DNA of 58,236 nucleotides from Lysobacteraceae bacterium (GCA_016789405.1 JAEUPQ010000005.1:1-58236), one strand, 5' to 3'. Shown: positions 16,497-26,359, counted from the first letter of the stretch. Notes: generated from the sequence alone by a model not told the origin. Program-made: numbers and translations.

Positions 16497-17906
16497 ATGT
16501 CCCTCGACCACGTCGAAAAACTGATCAAGGACCACAAGGTCGAATTCGTCGACCTGCGCTTCGCCGACATGCGCGGCGTGCAGCACCACGTGACCTTCCC
16601 GGCCTCGATCGTCGAACCCAGCCTGTTCGAGGACGGCAAGATGTTCGACGGCTCGTCGATCAGCGGCTGGAAGGGCATCAACGAATCCGACATGGTCCTG
16701 CTGCCCGACCCGTCGACCGCGTTCCTCGATCCGTTCACCGCCGATCCGACCCTGGTCCTGACCTGCGACATCCTCGACCCGGCGACCATGCAGGCCTACT
16801 CGCGCGATCCGCGCGGCGTGGCCAAGCGCGCCGAAGCCTTCCTCAAGGCCAGCGGCATCGCAGACCAGGCCTTCTTCGGCCCGGAACCGGAATTCTTCAT
16901 CTTCGACAGCGTCCGTTTCGCCAATGAAATGGGCCACACCTTCTTCCACATCGACTCGGAAGAAGCGCACTGGAACTCCGGTCGCGAATACGCCGGCGGC
17001 AACACCGGCTACCGCCCGATGGTGAAGGGCGGCTACTTCCCGGTCGCTCCGCTCGATTCGCTGCACGACCTGCGCGCCGAGATGTGCAAGACGCTCACCT
17101 CGCTGGGCATCGAAGTCGAAGTGCACCACCACGAAGTCGCGAACGCCGGCCAGTGCGAGATCGGCACCAAGTTCAGCACGCTGGTGAAGAAGGCCGACGA
17201 CCTGCTGACGATGAAGTACGTCATCAAGAACGTCGCCCACCGCAACGGCAAGACCGCGACCTTCATGCCAAAACCCATCGTCGGCGACAACGGCAGCGGC
17301 ATGCACGTGCACCAGTCGCTGGCCAAGGGCGGCGTGAACCTGTTCTCCGGCGACGGCTACGGCGGCCTGTCGCAGATGGCGCTGTGGTACATCGGCGGCA
17401 TCTTCAAGCACGCCCGCGCGATCAACGCCTTCACCAACTCGACGACCAACAGCTACAAGCGCCTGGTGCCGGGTTACGAAGCGCCGGTGATGCTGGCCTA
17501 CTCGGCGAGCAACCGCTCGGCCTCGTGCCGCATCCCGTACGTTGCGAACCCGAAGGCGCGCCGCATCGAGATCCGCTTCCCCGATCCGATGAACTCCGGC
17601 TACCTGACCTTCGCCGCGCTGATGATGGCCGGCCTGGACGGCATCAAGAACCAGATCGATCCGGGCGAGCCGAGCAACAAGGATCTGTACGACCTGCCGC
17701 CGGAAGAAGAGAAGAGCATCCAGACCGTCTGCCACTCGCTGGACCAGGCGCTGGAAGCCCTCGACAAGGATCGCGAATTCCTCAAGGCCGGCGGCGTGTT
17801 CACCGACGACTTCATCGACGGCTACATCGCGCTGAAGATGCAGGAAGTCACGCGTTTCCGCGCCGCGACGCATCCGCTCGAATACCAGATGTATTACACG
17901 ATCTGA
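16497..17906 (+). CDS. glnA: Glutamine synthetase type I
   Basis: ATP-dependent ligation of ammonia to glutamate, the entry step of nitrogen assimilation; a cytosolic dodecamer. The 469-residue product equals the usual GSI-beta length. Visible marks are [10 protein letters not shown], the metal/ATP block [12 protein letters not shown], the active-site loop [12 protein letters not shown] and the Arg-rich [14 protein letters not shown]. The adenylylation tyrosine is Tyr398 in [11 protein letters not shown], so the enzyme should be controlled by GlnE. The start at 16497 follows CCGGAG. Expression should be driven by the sigma-54 promoter and NtrC site just upstream. Confidence 0.98.
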   Translation: MSLDHVEKLIKDHKVEFVDLRFADMRGVQHHVTFPASIVEPSLFEDGKMFDGSSISGWKGINESDMVLLPDPSTAFLDPFTADPTLVLTCDILDPATMQAYSRDPRGVAKRAEAFLKASGIADQAFFGPEPEFFIFDSVRFANEMGHTFFHIDSEEAHWNSGREYAGGNTGYRPMVKGGYFPVAPLDSLHDLRAEMCKTLTSLGIEVEVHHHEVANAGQCEIGTKFSTLVKKADDLLTMKYVIKNVAHRNGKTATFMPKPIVGDNGSGMHVHQSLAKGGVNLFSGDGYGGLSQMALWYIGGIFKHARAINAFTNSTTNSYKRLVPGYEAPVMLAYSASNRSASCRIPYVANPKARRIEIRFPDPMNSGYLTFAALMMAGLDGIKNQIDPGEPSNKDLYDLPPEEEKSIQTVCHSLDQALEALDKDREFLKAGGVFTDDFIDGYIALKMQEVTRFRAATHPLEYQMYYTI

Positions 17907-17917
17907 TGCGCGACCGT

Positions 17918-17941
17918 AGGCTGGGTCATATGACCCAGCCT
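17918..17941. repeat. 24-base perfect palindrome after glnA
   Basis: AGGCTGGGTCATATGACCCAGCCT reads the same on both strands. It starts 12 bases after the glnA stop and ends 22 bases before the next start codon. It has no loop and no following T-run, so it is either an unusual terminator or attenuating hairpin, or a protein-binding dyad. Confidence 0.6.
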
Positions 17942-17963
17942 GCCTGGCATGGGTGCATCAACC

Positions 17964-18419
17964 ATGGACATCCGCATCGACGACCTGCGCGGTACCGCGA
18001 TCGCGGTGTTCCTGCAGGACCATCTCGACGACATGCACCGGCACTCGCCGCCGGACAGCGTGCATGCCCTGGACCTGGAGACGTTGCGCCGCCCGGAGAT
18101 CACCTTCTGGACGGCCTGGGATGGCGAGGCGCTGCTCGGATGCGGCGCGTTGAAGGCGCTGGATGGCGCGCATGGCGAGATCAAGTCGATGCGCACGGCA
18201 CCGGCGCATCGCAACCGGGGCGTGGCCGCGACGGTGCTCAGGCACATCGTGGCGACGGCGCGCGAACGCGGTTACCGGCGGCTGAGCCTCGAAACCGGCT
18301 CGCCCGAGGCATTCGCGCCTGCGCGCGCGCTCTACGCGAGGTTCGGGTTCGTGGAATGCGGTCCATTCGCGGACTACGTCGACGACCCGTGGAGCATGTA
18401 CATGACGCTCGAGCTGTAG
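17964..18419 (+). CDS. GNAT family N-acetyltransferase
   Basis: Cytosolic acetyl-CoA-dependent acetyltransferase of 151 residues. The acetyl-CoA loop is MRTAPAHRNRGVAATVLRHI (GNAT motif A, R/Q-x-x-G-x-G/A, here RNRGVA). It is followed by LSLETGSPEAFAPARALYARFGF, the usual motif B helix. This arrangement resembles YsnE/ElaA-like acetyltransferases that act on small molecules. The start at 17964 is favoured; an in-frame ATG at 17949 is also possible. It lies between glnA and the PII gene on the same strand, which is not part of the classical nitrogen operon. Its acceptor is unknown. Confidence 0.9.
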   Translation: MDIRIDDLRGTAIAVFLQDHLDDMHRHSPPDSVHALDLETLRRPEITFWTAWDGEALLGCGALKALDGAHGEIKSMRTAPAHRNRGVAATVLRHIVATARERGYRRLSLETGSPEAFAPARALYARFGFVECGPFADYVDDPWSMYMTLEL

Positions 18420-19079
<660 letters not shown>

Positions 19080-19101
19080 CCCTCATCTCGGAGACCGTCC
19101 C

Positions 19102-20664
19102 ATGACGACTGCCCTGTCCGGGTCGCGCGCCCGTGCATTCGCCTTCGCGATGCTGCTCGCCGCGACCACCTTCTGTTCCGCTTTCACCGTTTCGGCGCAG
19201 ACCGAGCCTGCCGAACCCGCAACGATCGCAGCACCGGCCGCGAGCGAAGCCGCGCCGCCCGATGCTGCTGCACCCACCGCCGCACCCGCCGAAAAGCCCG
19301 TCGAAGCCGCTGCGACCGAGCCGGCGCCCGCCGAAGCGGCCGCAGCCCCGGCGCCGACCGCCGACAAGGGCGACACCGCGTGGATCATGGTGTGCGCTGC
19401 GCTGGTGATCTTCATGACGCTGCCCGGCCTCGCGTTGTTCTACGGCGGCCTGGTGCGCAGCAAGAACGTGCTGTCGATCCTGATGCAATGCCTGGTGGTG
19501 TTCTCGCTGGTCGCGGTGCTGTGGGCGCTGTACGGCTACAGCCTCGCGTTCACGCCGGGCAACGCCTTCATCGGCGGTGGCGATCGGCTGTTCGGCGCGG
19601 GCCTCAACGGCGCGATGGCTGCGACCTTCACCAAAGGCGTCTACATCCCGGAGCTGGCGTTCTTCGTGTTCCAGGGTGCGTTCGCGTGCATCACCTGCGC
19701 GCTGATCGTCGGCGCCTTCGCCGAACGCGTGAAGTTCGCCGGCGTGCTGCTGTTCACGGTGATCGGGTTCACCTTCGCCTACACGCCGATGGCGCACCTG
19801 GTGTGGTTCTTCCCCGGTCCGGATGCGTTCACCGATGCCGCAGCCGCGAAGGCCGCGACCGAAGCCGCCGGCTTCCTCTGGGCCAAGGGCGCGCTGGATT
19901 TCGCCGGCGGCACCGTGGTGCACATCAATGCCGCGATCGCCGGCTTGGTCGGCGCCTACGTGATCGGCCCGCGCGTCGGCTACAAGCGCGAGGCGATCAA
20001 GCCGCACAACCTCACGCAGACCATGGTCGGTGCCTCGATCCTGTGGGTCGGCTGGTTCGGCTTCAACGCCGGTTCCGCGCTGGAAGCCAACGGCGTGGCC
20101 GCGCTCGCATTCGTGAACACCTTCCTCGCCACCGCCGCGGCGGTGCTGAGCTGGAGCGCGATCGAATGGATCGCGCGCGGCAAGCCGTCGATGCTGGGCG
20201 GTGCGTCGGGCGCGGTCGCGGGTCTGGTGGCGATCACGCCGGCCGCGGGTCTCGTCGGCCTGATGGGCGCACTGGCCATGGGTGCGATCGCGGGCGTGGT
20301 CTGCTTCTGGGGCGTCACCGGCCTGAAGAAGCTGCTGCGCGCCGACGACTCGCTCGATGTGTTCGGCGTGCATGGCATCGGCGGCATCGCCGGCGCGTTG
20401 CTGACCGGCGTGTTCGCGGCGCCGTCGCTGGGCGGCGCGGGCCTGTGGGACTACATCACCGAAACCGCCGTCGCCGACTACAGCATCGCCACCCAGGTCT
20501 GGGTGCAGTTGCAGGGCGTGCTGGTCACCGTTGCGCTGTCGGGCGTGGTGTCGCTGGTCGCGTTCCTGATCGTGAAGTACACGGTCGGCCTGCGCGTGAA
20601 CGAGGACGCAGAGCGCGAGGGCCTCGACATTGCCTCGCACGGCGAGGCGGCGTACGAGCATTGA
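19102..20664 (+). CDS. amtB: Ammonium transporter with extended N-terminus
   Basis: Trimeric inner-membrane ammonium channel, 520 residues. A signal peptide (about 1-32, ending VSAQ) precedes an Ala/Pro/Glu-rich linker (33-90), then eleven membrane helices. Family blocks are LALFYGGLVRSKNVLS and the pore twin histidines His274 (GGTVVHINAA) and His424 (VFGVHGIGGIAGA). A cytoplasmic tail follows. The ribosome site CGGAGA ends eight bases before the start at 19102. The PII partner is directly upstream; GlnK is expected to dock on and close the channel under nitrogen excess. The long low-complexity linker is the only atypical part. Confidence 0.96.
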   Translation: MTTALSGSRARAFAFAMLLAATTFCSAFTVSAQTEPAEPATIAAPAASEAAPPDAAAPTAAPAEKPVEAAATEPAPAEAAAAPAPTADKGDTAWIMVCAALVIFMTLPGLALFYGGLVRSKNVLSILMQCLVVFSLVAVLWALYGYSLAFTPGNAFIGGGDRLFGAGLNGAMAATFTKGVYIPELAFFVFQGAFACITCALIVGAFAERVKFAGVLLFTVIGFTFAYTPMAHLVWFFPGPDAFTDAAAAKAATEAAGFLWAKGALDFAGGTVVHINAAIAGLVGAYVIGPRVGYKREAIKPHNLTQTMVGASILWVGWFGFNAGSALEANGVAALAFVNTFLATAAAVLSWSAIEWIARGKPSMLGGASGAVAGLVAITPAAGLVGLMGALAMGAIAGVVCFWGVTGLKKLLRADDSLDVFGVHGIGGIAGALLTGVFAAPSLGGAGLWDYITETAVADYSIATQVWVQLQGVLVTVALSGVVSLVAFLIVKYTVGLRVNEDAEREGLDIASHGEAAYEH

Positions 20665-20734
20665 GGCTGGACCCGCGGCGCCGGACGCATCCGGTGCCGC
20701 GGGCATCCCGAACGATCCGGCGACATCAACAAAG

Positions 20735-20764
20735 CCGTCCGCGCGCATCCCTGTGCGCGGACGG
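20735..20764 (-). terminator. Hairpin between amtB and a convergent gene
   Basis: Arms CCGTCCGCGCGCA (20735-20747) and TGTGCGCGGACGG (20752-20764) pair with one mismatch around a four-base loop. On the minus strand the stem is followed by CTTTGTTG, a weak T-run. It can end the minus-strand gene and probably amtB as well. Confidence 0.55.
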
Positions 20765-20807
20765 TACCGAGGAAGGTGATCCGGGGCCAGTCAGGCGTGG
20801 TGCGCCG

Positions 20808-21869
20808 TCAGAGCAGTTCCCCGCTCAATGCCATGTGGTCGAAGGCCGGTTTGTCGTTGGCGTAGGGCAGCTCCGATTGCGCCGTGTAGTCGAGCAGGCC
20901 CATGCCCATAAACGTGGCCCACTGGTCCTGGAGCTGGCGCTGGTACAGCACCACGCCGTTCGCGCCGAGGACCGTGACGGTCGTGTCCACCGTCGGCTGG
21001 GCGACCGTGCCCTCTCCAGTTTCCGTAGGGGTTCCGACCCCGTTCCTGATGATGGACATGGATGTGTCGATGCTGGCCTCGCCGAACTTCGACACGGGCT
21101 CGCCGATCGACTCGGGCAGGTGCGGGTCGTCGATGAAGCCGTCGCCTGCCACCGTGCGCGTACGCTGGCTCCAGAGCAGCTGGATCGGAAGGGCATGCGT
21201 GTTCGGGTCGACCGCGATCCTCGCAACGGTGCTTTCGATGACATGCGTCGGATTGCCCGGCTCGCTCGGCCAGGCGCGCCGAGATTCGATCACAAGCAGT
21301 TCCGGCCGTCCGCTCGCGGTCATCTGCTTGCGCACGCGGTACAGCGCCGAGATCTGGTGCGGATGGGTCGTGGACAGCGGATGGGTCCACCGCAGCTCCA
21401 GTTCGGCGACATCGAACCAGTCGCCCGCTGCCGCGAGCGGCTTGCCGTCGACGCTGAAGTCGAGGATGTGGCGCACCTCGCGGCCGGGGTCGTTCGCGCG
21501 GATGTCGGGCAGCACGAGCGTGCCGTAGCCGGCGAAGTCGGCATCACGGATCGGCGTGGCGTTCAGGTGCGCCGTGCCGGCATTGGGGCCCGGCACCGGA
21601 ACCTGGGTCCCGGTACGGCATGTGCCGGTGTCCCAGCCATAGGTCCTGTTCTCCTTGTCGACGGGTTGTTCGAGCGCTGCCTTCACGTCCTTGTGGCCGT
21701 CCATCGTGTACGCGAAGAGGAACCACGGTTCCACGCCTTCACGGGGCGCACGCACGGGGTCCTGGGCCTGCACGATGTCCAGCGACAGGCTGGGACAGGG
21801 CGGAAAGGCGAATGCCGTCCGGGCGCAGAGGGCAAGCAGGAGGGCGATGGGCAGGGCGGATCTCGACAT
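20808..21869 (-). CDS. Hypothetical secreted protein
   Basis: I do not recognise a family. The 353-residue product has a clear signal peptide (MSRSALPIALLLALCARTAFA) and no further membrane segment. The mature protein is beta-strand rich and contains paired cysteines (PCPS near the start, GTCRTGTQV in the middle). A repeating style of short strands such as VARIAVDPNTHALPIQLLWS suggests a beta-sandwich or a partial propeller. It converges on amtB and shares no operon with the kinase gene upstream, from which it is separated by 120 bases. Confidence 0.75.
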   Translation of the reverse strand: MSRSALPIALLLALCARTAFAFPPCPSLSLDIVQAQDPVRAPREGVEPWFLFAYTMDGHKDVKAALEQPVDKENRTYGWDTGTCRTGTQVPVPGPNAGTAHLNATPIRDADFAGYGTLVLPDIRANDPGREVRHILDFSVDGKPLAAAGDWFDVAELELRWTHPLSTTHPHQISALYRVRKQMTASGRPELLVIESRRAWPSEPGNPTHVIESTVARIAVDPNTHALPIQLLWSQRTRTVAGDGFIDDPHLPESIGEPVSKFGEASIDTSMSIIRNGVGTPTETGEGTVAQPTVDTTVTVLGANGVVLYQRQLQDQWATFMGMGLLDYTAQSELPYANDKPAFDHMALSGELL

Positions 21870-21989
21870 CTGATGTGTTCCTTGGTTTTCGTGCCTACTA
21901 GCAGCGCAAATGCGCGTCCGACAGGATCATGGGGTGAGGTGGCAGGCGGGAAGGGCGGCGTCGGCCGGGCACGGCCTGGATCGTCGCGA

Positions 21990-24557
21990 TCAGCGCGTGA
22001 CCGTCGCCAGGCCTGTTGCCAAGGTCGCCGGGAGCGGTTGGTCGAGCCGCCGCCACAAGGCGTGGATGGCTTCGATCTCCGCGCGTGCCTGCGCCGGGTT
22101 GCCGACGGCCAGCGCGGCTTCCGCGAGTGCCAGGCGCAGGGCGCTCAGGCGTTCGGCGTCCGCGGTGTCCTCGGGATCTCCCGGCGGGTCGGAGAGCGCT
22201 TCCAGGCAGGCGCGATGCCGCCCCAGCCTGTTGAGTATCCGGGCCCAGGTCAGCTCGAAGGTCAGCACATCGGCATGCGAGCGCGATGCCGCCTTGCGAC
22301 CGATCGCGACCGCCTGCGCGAAGTGCGGTTCGGCCAGGTCCGGGCGGCCGCGCAGGCTCGACTGGTAATCGCCCATGTTGTACTCGGCGTAGGCGCGGCC
22401 GAACGAGTCTGGGCTGAGCTTGGCCCGGTGGATCGCGTAGGCCTTCGCCATCAGCCGGTCCTGCTCATGGCTGTCGTCGATCACGCCGACTCGGTATTCG
22501 TAGGCCTTTGCCGCTTCCAGCGAATCCGCGCCGTACAGGCGCACGGCGGTGTCCTCCAGGCGGGCGGCGGCGCGCATCTGCGCGACGCGCGCGTCCTTTC
22601 GCTCGCGCAGCACGCGCAGGACCAGCCGCAGGACGCGGATCTGCAACGCCGGTTCGTAGCCGTCCAGCGATTCGCGCGCGAGCGCATCGCCGATGCGGCC
22701 TGCATCGGCGGGGCGATCGGCGTCGAGCAGCGCATTCCCCAGTTCCACGCGCAGTTGCAGCGCGTCTTCCGATGGTATGGCCGCGCCATGGAGGCGCCAG
22801 GCGTCCTCCAGCGTGCGCGCACCTGCGCCGAACTGCGAACGCCTGGCGTGCAGGCGTCGCTGCAGGCGCGCAACGTGCACCTGGCGCGACGGCGTGTCGG
22901 CCATGTGCCGCAAGATCTCCAGTGCGGCATCCAGCGCTGCATCGTCCGCACCGTTGTCCAGCTGATTCGACAGGCGCAGTGCATGCATGCGCCAGCGGAC
23001 CGTAGCATCGTCCGCGGCCAGGCGTTCGATGCCGGCCTGGTAGCGGTGCAGCGTGGCATCGCTTTCGCGCAGCAGGCCCAGAGCGGCATCGCTTTCGGCC
23101 AAGAGCAGCGCAAGCTCGGCCTGCACGTCCGGCTGTGCGTCGAGCGTACTCAGGCGATGCTTGCCGCGCTCGATCAGTTCGCGCACGAGCAGGCCGCCGA
23201 CCTGGGCGCTGCCGGGGTTGGCTTCCTCGAAGATCTCGCGCACGAACGCGGCGACGGCGCGCGCGCGGTCGCGGTCGATCTCGGAATGGCGGCGCGCGAC
23301 ATCGGCCGCGTCGCGCTGCCGGCGCAGTTCCGTGGCCTGCCACAGCGTCACTGCAAGCGCGATCAGCACGCCGGAGGCGATGACCGCAGTCAGGGCTGCC
23401 GTGACGCGATGCCTGCGCAGGAACTTGCGAATGCGGTAGGCACGATCCCCGTGCGCGATCGAGATCGGATGCCCCGACTGCCACGCACGCAGGTCGTGCG
23501 CCAGCTCGCCGACGCCGGCGTAGCGCTCGGACGGGTCCTTGCGCAGGCAGTGCGCGACGATCGCATCGAGATCGCCGCGCAGTACCTGGGCCGGAATGCG
23601 TGTCGATGCCGCTGCCGCATGCTCGACGACGTCGCTCATGCGCGGCGGCACGGCATCCAGGATCGCATGCTGCAATTCGAGCGGCGGCAGCCGGCGGGTC
23701 TCGAAGGGCAGGGTGCCGGTCAGCAGCTGGTGCAGCAGGGCACCGAGGGCGTAGACATCCGCGCCGACCGACACGCGCTCGCCGCGGATCTGCTCCGGCG
23801 CAGCGGTCATCGGCGAGAAGAATGCATCCTGCGCCAGCGTGTGACCGTCCGCGTTCGGCGCCAGCGATCGCGCGATGCCGAAGTCCAGCAACTTCAGGTG
23901 CCCGGCTTCGTCGACCAGAACGTTGCTGTCCTTCAGGTCGCGATGCACCACCAGGTTGCGATGCGCGTATTGCACCGCGTCGCACAATTGCAGGAACAGC
24001 GCGACGCGCGCGCGCAGGTCCAGCCTGCGCGCGGCGCTCCACGCGCACAGCGTTTCGCCGGGCACGTATTCCATCGCCAGCCACGGGGTGCCGTCGTGGA
24101 GTTCGCCGCCGTCGAGGATCGTGCAGATGTTGGGCTGGTGCAGCTGCGCCAGGATCGCGCGTTCGCGGGCGAAGCGCGCGCGACCTGCCTCGTCGCCGGC
24201 GAAGCGCGGCATGATCTTCAGTGCGACCTGCTGCGCGAACCCGCTGCGACGTTCGGCCAGATAGACCACGCCCATGCCGCCTCGGCCGATCTGGCGCAAC
24301 AGCCGGAATGGCCCGATGTCGTTGATGCCGTCCAGCGGATCGGGCAGTTCGTGCGGCATCACGCTGCGCGCGGTGTGGGCGCGGTAGGCATCGTCGATCG
24401 CCAGCAGGCGCCTCAGGCGCGCGGCCAGCGCCGGCGCTTCCGCGTCCAGGCGAGCGAGCTCGCGCAGGCGCGCGCCATCGGTCATTTCACAGAGGGCTTC
24501 GAACAACCGTCCTTCGTCGACGCCGCGCGTTTCGGCGTCATTGTCCTGCTCAGGCAT
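21990..24557 (-). CDS. Membrane Ser/Thr protein kinase with TPR-like periplasmic half
   Basis: Hanks-type kinase of 855 residues. The cytosolic kinase domain spans about residues 84-350 with G-loop QIGRGGMGVVY (90-99), ATP Lys114 in VALK, catalytic HRDLKDSN (205-212), DFG at 225-227 and APE in TAAPEQIRG. One membrane helix lies at about 386-406. Beyond it are about 450 residues of alpha-helical repeats, probably TPR, likely a periplasmic sensor. The catalytic loop has Asp instead of the near-universal Pro (HRDLKPSN) but keeps Asp and Asn. Its start overlaps the stop of the upstream ECF sigma gene by eight bases, so the sigma factor is the expected substrate or partner. Confidence 0.93.
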   Translation of the reverse strand: MPEQDNDAETRGVDEGRLFEALCEMTDGARLRELARLDAEAPALAARLRRLLAIDDAYRAHTARSVMPHELPDPLDGINDIGPFRLLRQIGRGGMGVVYLAERRSGFAQQVALKIMPRFAGDEAGRARFARERAILAQLHQPNICTILDGGELHDGTPWLAMEYVPGETLCAWSAARRLDLRARVALFLQLCDAVQYAHRNLVVHRDLKDSNVLVDEAGHLKLLDFGIARSLAPNADGHTLAQDAFFSPMTAAPEQIRGERVSVGADVYALGALLHQLLTGTLPFETRRLPPLELQHAILDAVPPRMSDVVEHAAAASTRIPAQVLRGDLDAIVAHCLRKDPSERYAGVGELAHDLRAWQSGHPISIAHGDRAYRIRKFLRRHRVTAALTAVIASGVLIALAVTLWQATELRRQRDAADVARRHSEIDRDRARAVAAFVREIFEEANPGSAQVGGLLVRELIERGKHRLSTLDAQPDVQAELALLLAESDAALGLLRESDATLHRYQAGIERLAADDATVRWRMHALRLSNQLDNGADDAALDAALEILRHMADTPSRQVHVARLQRRLHARRSQFGAGARTLEDAWRLHGAAIPSEDALQLRVELGNALLDADRPADAGRIGDALARESLDGYEPALQIRVLRLVLRVLRERKDARVAQMRAAARLEDTAVRLYGADSLEAAKAYEYRVGVIDDSHEQDRLMAKAYAIHRAKLSPDSFGRAYAEYNMGDYQSSLRGRPDLAEPHFAQAVAIGRKAASRSHADVLTFELTWARILNRLGRHRACLEALSDPPGDPEDTADAERLSALRLALAEAALAVGNPAQARAEIEAIHALWRRLDQPLPATLATGLATVTR

Positions 24558-25140
24558 CCGGGGGCGGCTCCACTCCGAAATGATCGATCAGCCATGCGCG
24601 GGCATAGCGGTAATGGCGGATCACCGTCGCGCGCGACAATCCCATCGCCTCGGCGATCTTTTCATTGGTCAGCCCGGCGAAGAACTTCAGCTCCACCACC
24701 TGCGCGGCGGCCTCGTGGTGCTTCGACAACTCGGTCAGGGCCGCATCCACGGCGATCCAGTCCACGGTGTCGTTCAGCGGCGCGGCGGCCTCGTGCTCGA
24801 TCCTGTCCAGCTTCTCGAACGGCAGGCCGCTGCCGCGCTTCTCCGCGCTGCGCCGCCGCAGGTAGTCGACCACGATGTTGCGTACGATCCGCGCTGCCAG
24901 CGCGTAGAAATGCTCGCGGTTGTTGAACCGGCCCGGGAAGTCGTGCATCAGCGCGATCCAAGCATCCTGCGCCAGGTCCGACGCCTGCAGGGTCAGGCCG
25001 CTGCGTCCCTGCAGCTGCACTGCGGCCAGGCGTTCAAGGCGCGGCCACAGTTCGGTCGCCAGAGCCTCCAGTGCCGGCTTGTCGGCGGCATCGCGCCGGT
25101 TGATCAGCTCGGTCAGGTTGGCGGGCGGTGCCACGGACAT
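24550..25140 (-). CDS. ECF-subfamily RNA polymerase sigma factor
   Basis: Extracytoplasmic-function sigma factor of 196 residues, with region 2 in ASDLAQDAWIALMHDF and FYALAARIVRNIVVDYLRRR. Region 4 is the helix-turn-helix VVELKFFAGLTNEKIAEAMGLSRATVIRHYRYARAWL. The start at 25140 (MSVAPPANLTE) is chosen over a far-upstream ATG because the intervening residues are not sigma-like. Its 3' end overlaps the Ser/Thr kinase gene, giving translational coupling. The pair resembles kinase-regulated ECF groups such as ECF43, in which phosphorylation replaces an anti-sigma factor. No anti-sigma gene is present nearby, which supports that reading. Confidence 0.93.
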   Translation of the reverse strand: MSVAPPANLTELINRRDAADKPALEALATELWPRLERLAAVQLQGRSGLTLQASDLAQDAWIALMHDFPGRFNNREHFYALAARIVRNIVVDYLRRRSAEKRGSGLPFEKLDRIEHEAAAPLNDTVDWIAVDAALTELSKHHEAAAQVVELKFFAGLTNEKIAEAMGLSRATVIRHYRYARAWLIDHFGVEPPPDA

Positions 25141-25324
25141 GACGACGGACTCCTGTGACGGCGCATGCGCCGCGTCGGCGGTGCGCGCTGCAACGATGGG
25201 ACGACCCCGATTCCTGGAGCGCGCTTGCCCGGACCAGACCGGGCGCGCCGCGATCATAGCGCGCACCCCCGCCCCAGCCGCCCGTGCCTGAAGGCCCGGG
25301 CCGGCGCGCGCCCAGGCGAGCGCG

Positions 25325-25732
25325 TCAGTCCCGCGACAGGTGGGACAGTGCCGCCGTCGCGGTTTCGCGGTCGTTGTCGTCGAACGGGGTCACGTGCAGC
25401 TCGACGATGCTGTCCGGATCCAGGCAGTGCACGTTCACGCTGTAACCGTCGGGATGGCTGCGCGGCACGTAGAACGACTTGATGCCGCAGTGACGGCAGA
25501 ACAGGTGGTGCGCAGTACCCGTGTTGAAGCGATATCCGGTCAGCGCGTCCTCGCCGGAGACCAGCCGGAAGCGCGATGCCGGCACGATCAGGTGCAGGAA
25601 GCCGGTCATCCTGCAGATCGAGCAGTTGCAGTCGAGGGCTTCCACCACCGCCGGTGCGTCGACCTCGAAACGGACACGGCGGCAATGACAGCCGCCGTGG
25701 TGGGTGATGTGCGACGTGGATGCGTCGGTCAC
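25325..25732 (-). CDS. GFA family zinc-binding protein
   Basis: Small protein (135 residues) of the glutathione-dependent formaldehyde-activating (GFA)/CENP-V fold. The zinc ligands are laid out as in the family: GGCHCRRV (Cys15, Cys17), DCNCSICRMTG (Cys35, 37, 40) and FCRHCG (Cys79, 82). No export signal, so cytosolic. The start follows the stop of the upstream secreted-protein gene by six bases, so the two are probably co-transcribed. Only a few relatives bind S-hydroxymethylglutathione; the real role of most is unknown, so formaldehyde metabolism should not be assumed. Confidence 0.92.
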   Translation of the reverse strand: MTDASTSHITHHGGCHCRRVRFEVDAPAVVEALDCNCSICRMTGFLHLIVPASRFRLVSGEDALTGYRFNTGTAHHLFCRHCGIKSFYVPRSHPDGYSVNVHCLDPDSIVELHVTPFDDNDRETATAALSHLSRD

Positions 25733-25738
25733 CGTCGA

Positions 25739-26359
25739 TCAGTCCTTGCCTTTGCCCTTTCCGTGCCCCTTGCCGCCATGGCCGGGACCGTGCCCGTGAT
25801 CGTTGCCCTTGCCCTTACCGCCGTGGCCCGGGCCGTGGCCGCGATCAGGTCCGCCGCCATGGTGCTTCGGGCCCTTGCCGCGTCCCGGGAAGTCGCGTTC
25901 CAGCTGCGCGTCGAGGCGGATCGGACGACCCCAGCGGTCGTAGCTCGGCACCATGCCGCGCTTGAGGCGATGGAATTCGGCCGAGCCGGGCTTGATGCCC
26001 ATGCGCTTGGCGATCGCGCCCCAGCCCTGGCCGTGGTCGCGTTCCCACACATCCACGACATAGCGGCACGGGCGGCCGATCTGTCGGGCCAGCGCGCAGG
26101 CGAAATAGATGTCGCCGGGCGCCCAGCGGCGGCGCGTCAGCAGGTCGATCACCAGCTCGCGCGGTGCGCTGTGGTGGCGGACGAGTTCGTCGACGAACGG
26201 ATCGCGGTAGCGGCTGCCGTAGCGGTTCATGTCGCTCAGCCAGGTGTCGACCCAGACGTCGCCGCTGCGCGGATTCCAGCCGATGCTGAAGTCCTGGGCC
26301 TGGGCGGAGCCTGCGGCGAGGGCCAGGGCGAGGAGGGAAGTAGCGATGGCGTGGCGCAT
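25739..26359 (-). CDS. Secreted protein with Gly/His/Lys-rich tail
   Basis: Exported protein of 206 residues, family not recognised. Signal peptide MRHAIATSLLALALAAGSAQAQ. A folded central part (about residues 25-150) includes LVIDLLTRRRWAPGDIYFACALARQIGRPC and WERDHGQGWGAIAKRMGI. The last 50 residues are low complexity with two copies of GHGPGHGGKG and a KGKGKD end. The many His could bind metal; the Lys/Gly could contact nucleic acid or polymer. The start at 26359 is chosen because the signal peptide begins there. It lies just upstream of the GFA gene. The exact function is unknown. Confidence 0.78.
   Translation of the reverse strand: MRHAIATSLLALALAAGSAQAQDFSIGWNPRSGDVWVDTWLSDMNRYGSRYRDPFVDELVRHHSAPRELVIDLLTRRRWAPGDIYFACALARQIGRPCRYVVDVWERDHGQGWGAIAKRMGIKPGSAEFHRLKRGMVPSYDRWGRPIRLDAQLERDFPGRGKGPKHHGGGPDRGHGPGHGGKGKGNDHGHGPGHGGKGHGKGKGKD

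Noticed and set aside
19380..24926. A 1,848-codon plus-strand open frame across amtB, a secreted-protein gene and the kinase gene
   Set aside because: It runs through three real genes on both strands in wrong frames; no start signal or domain.
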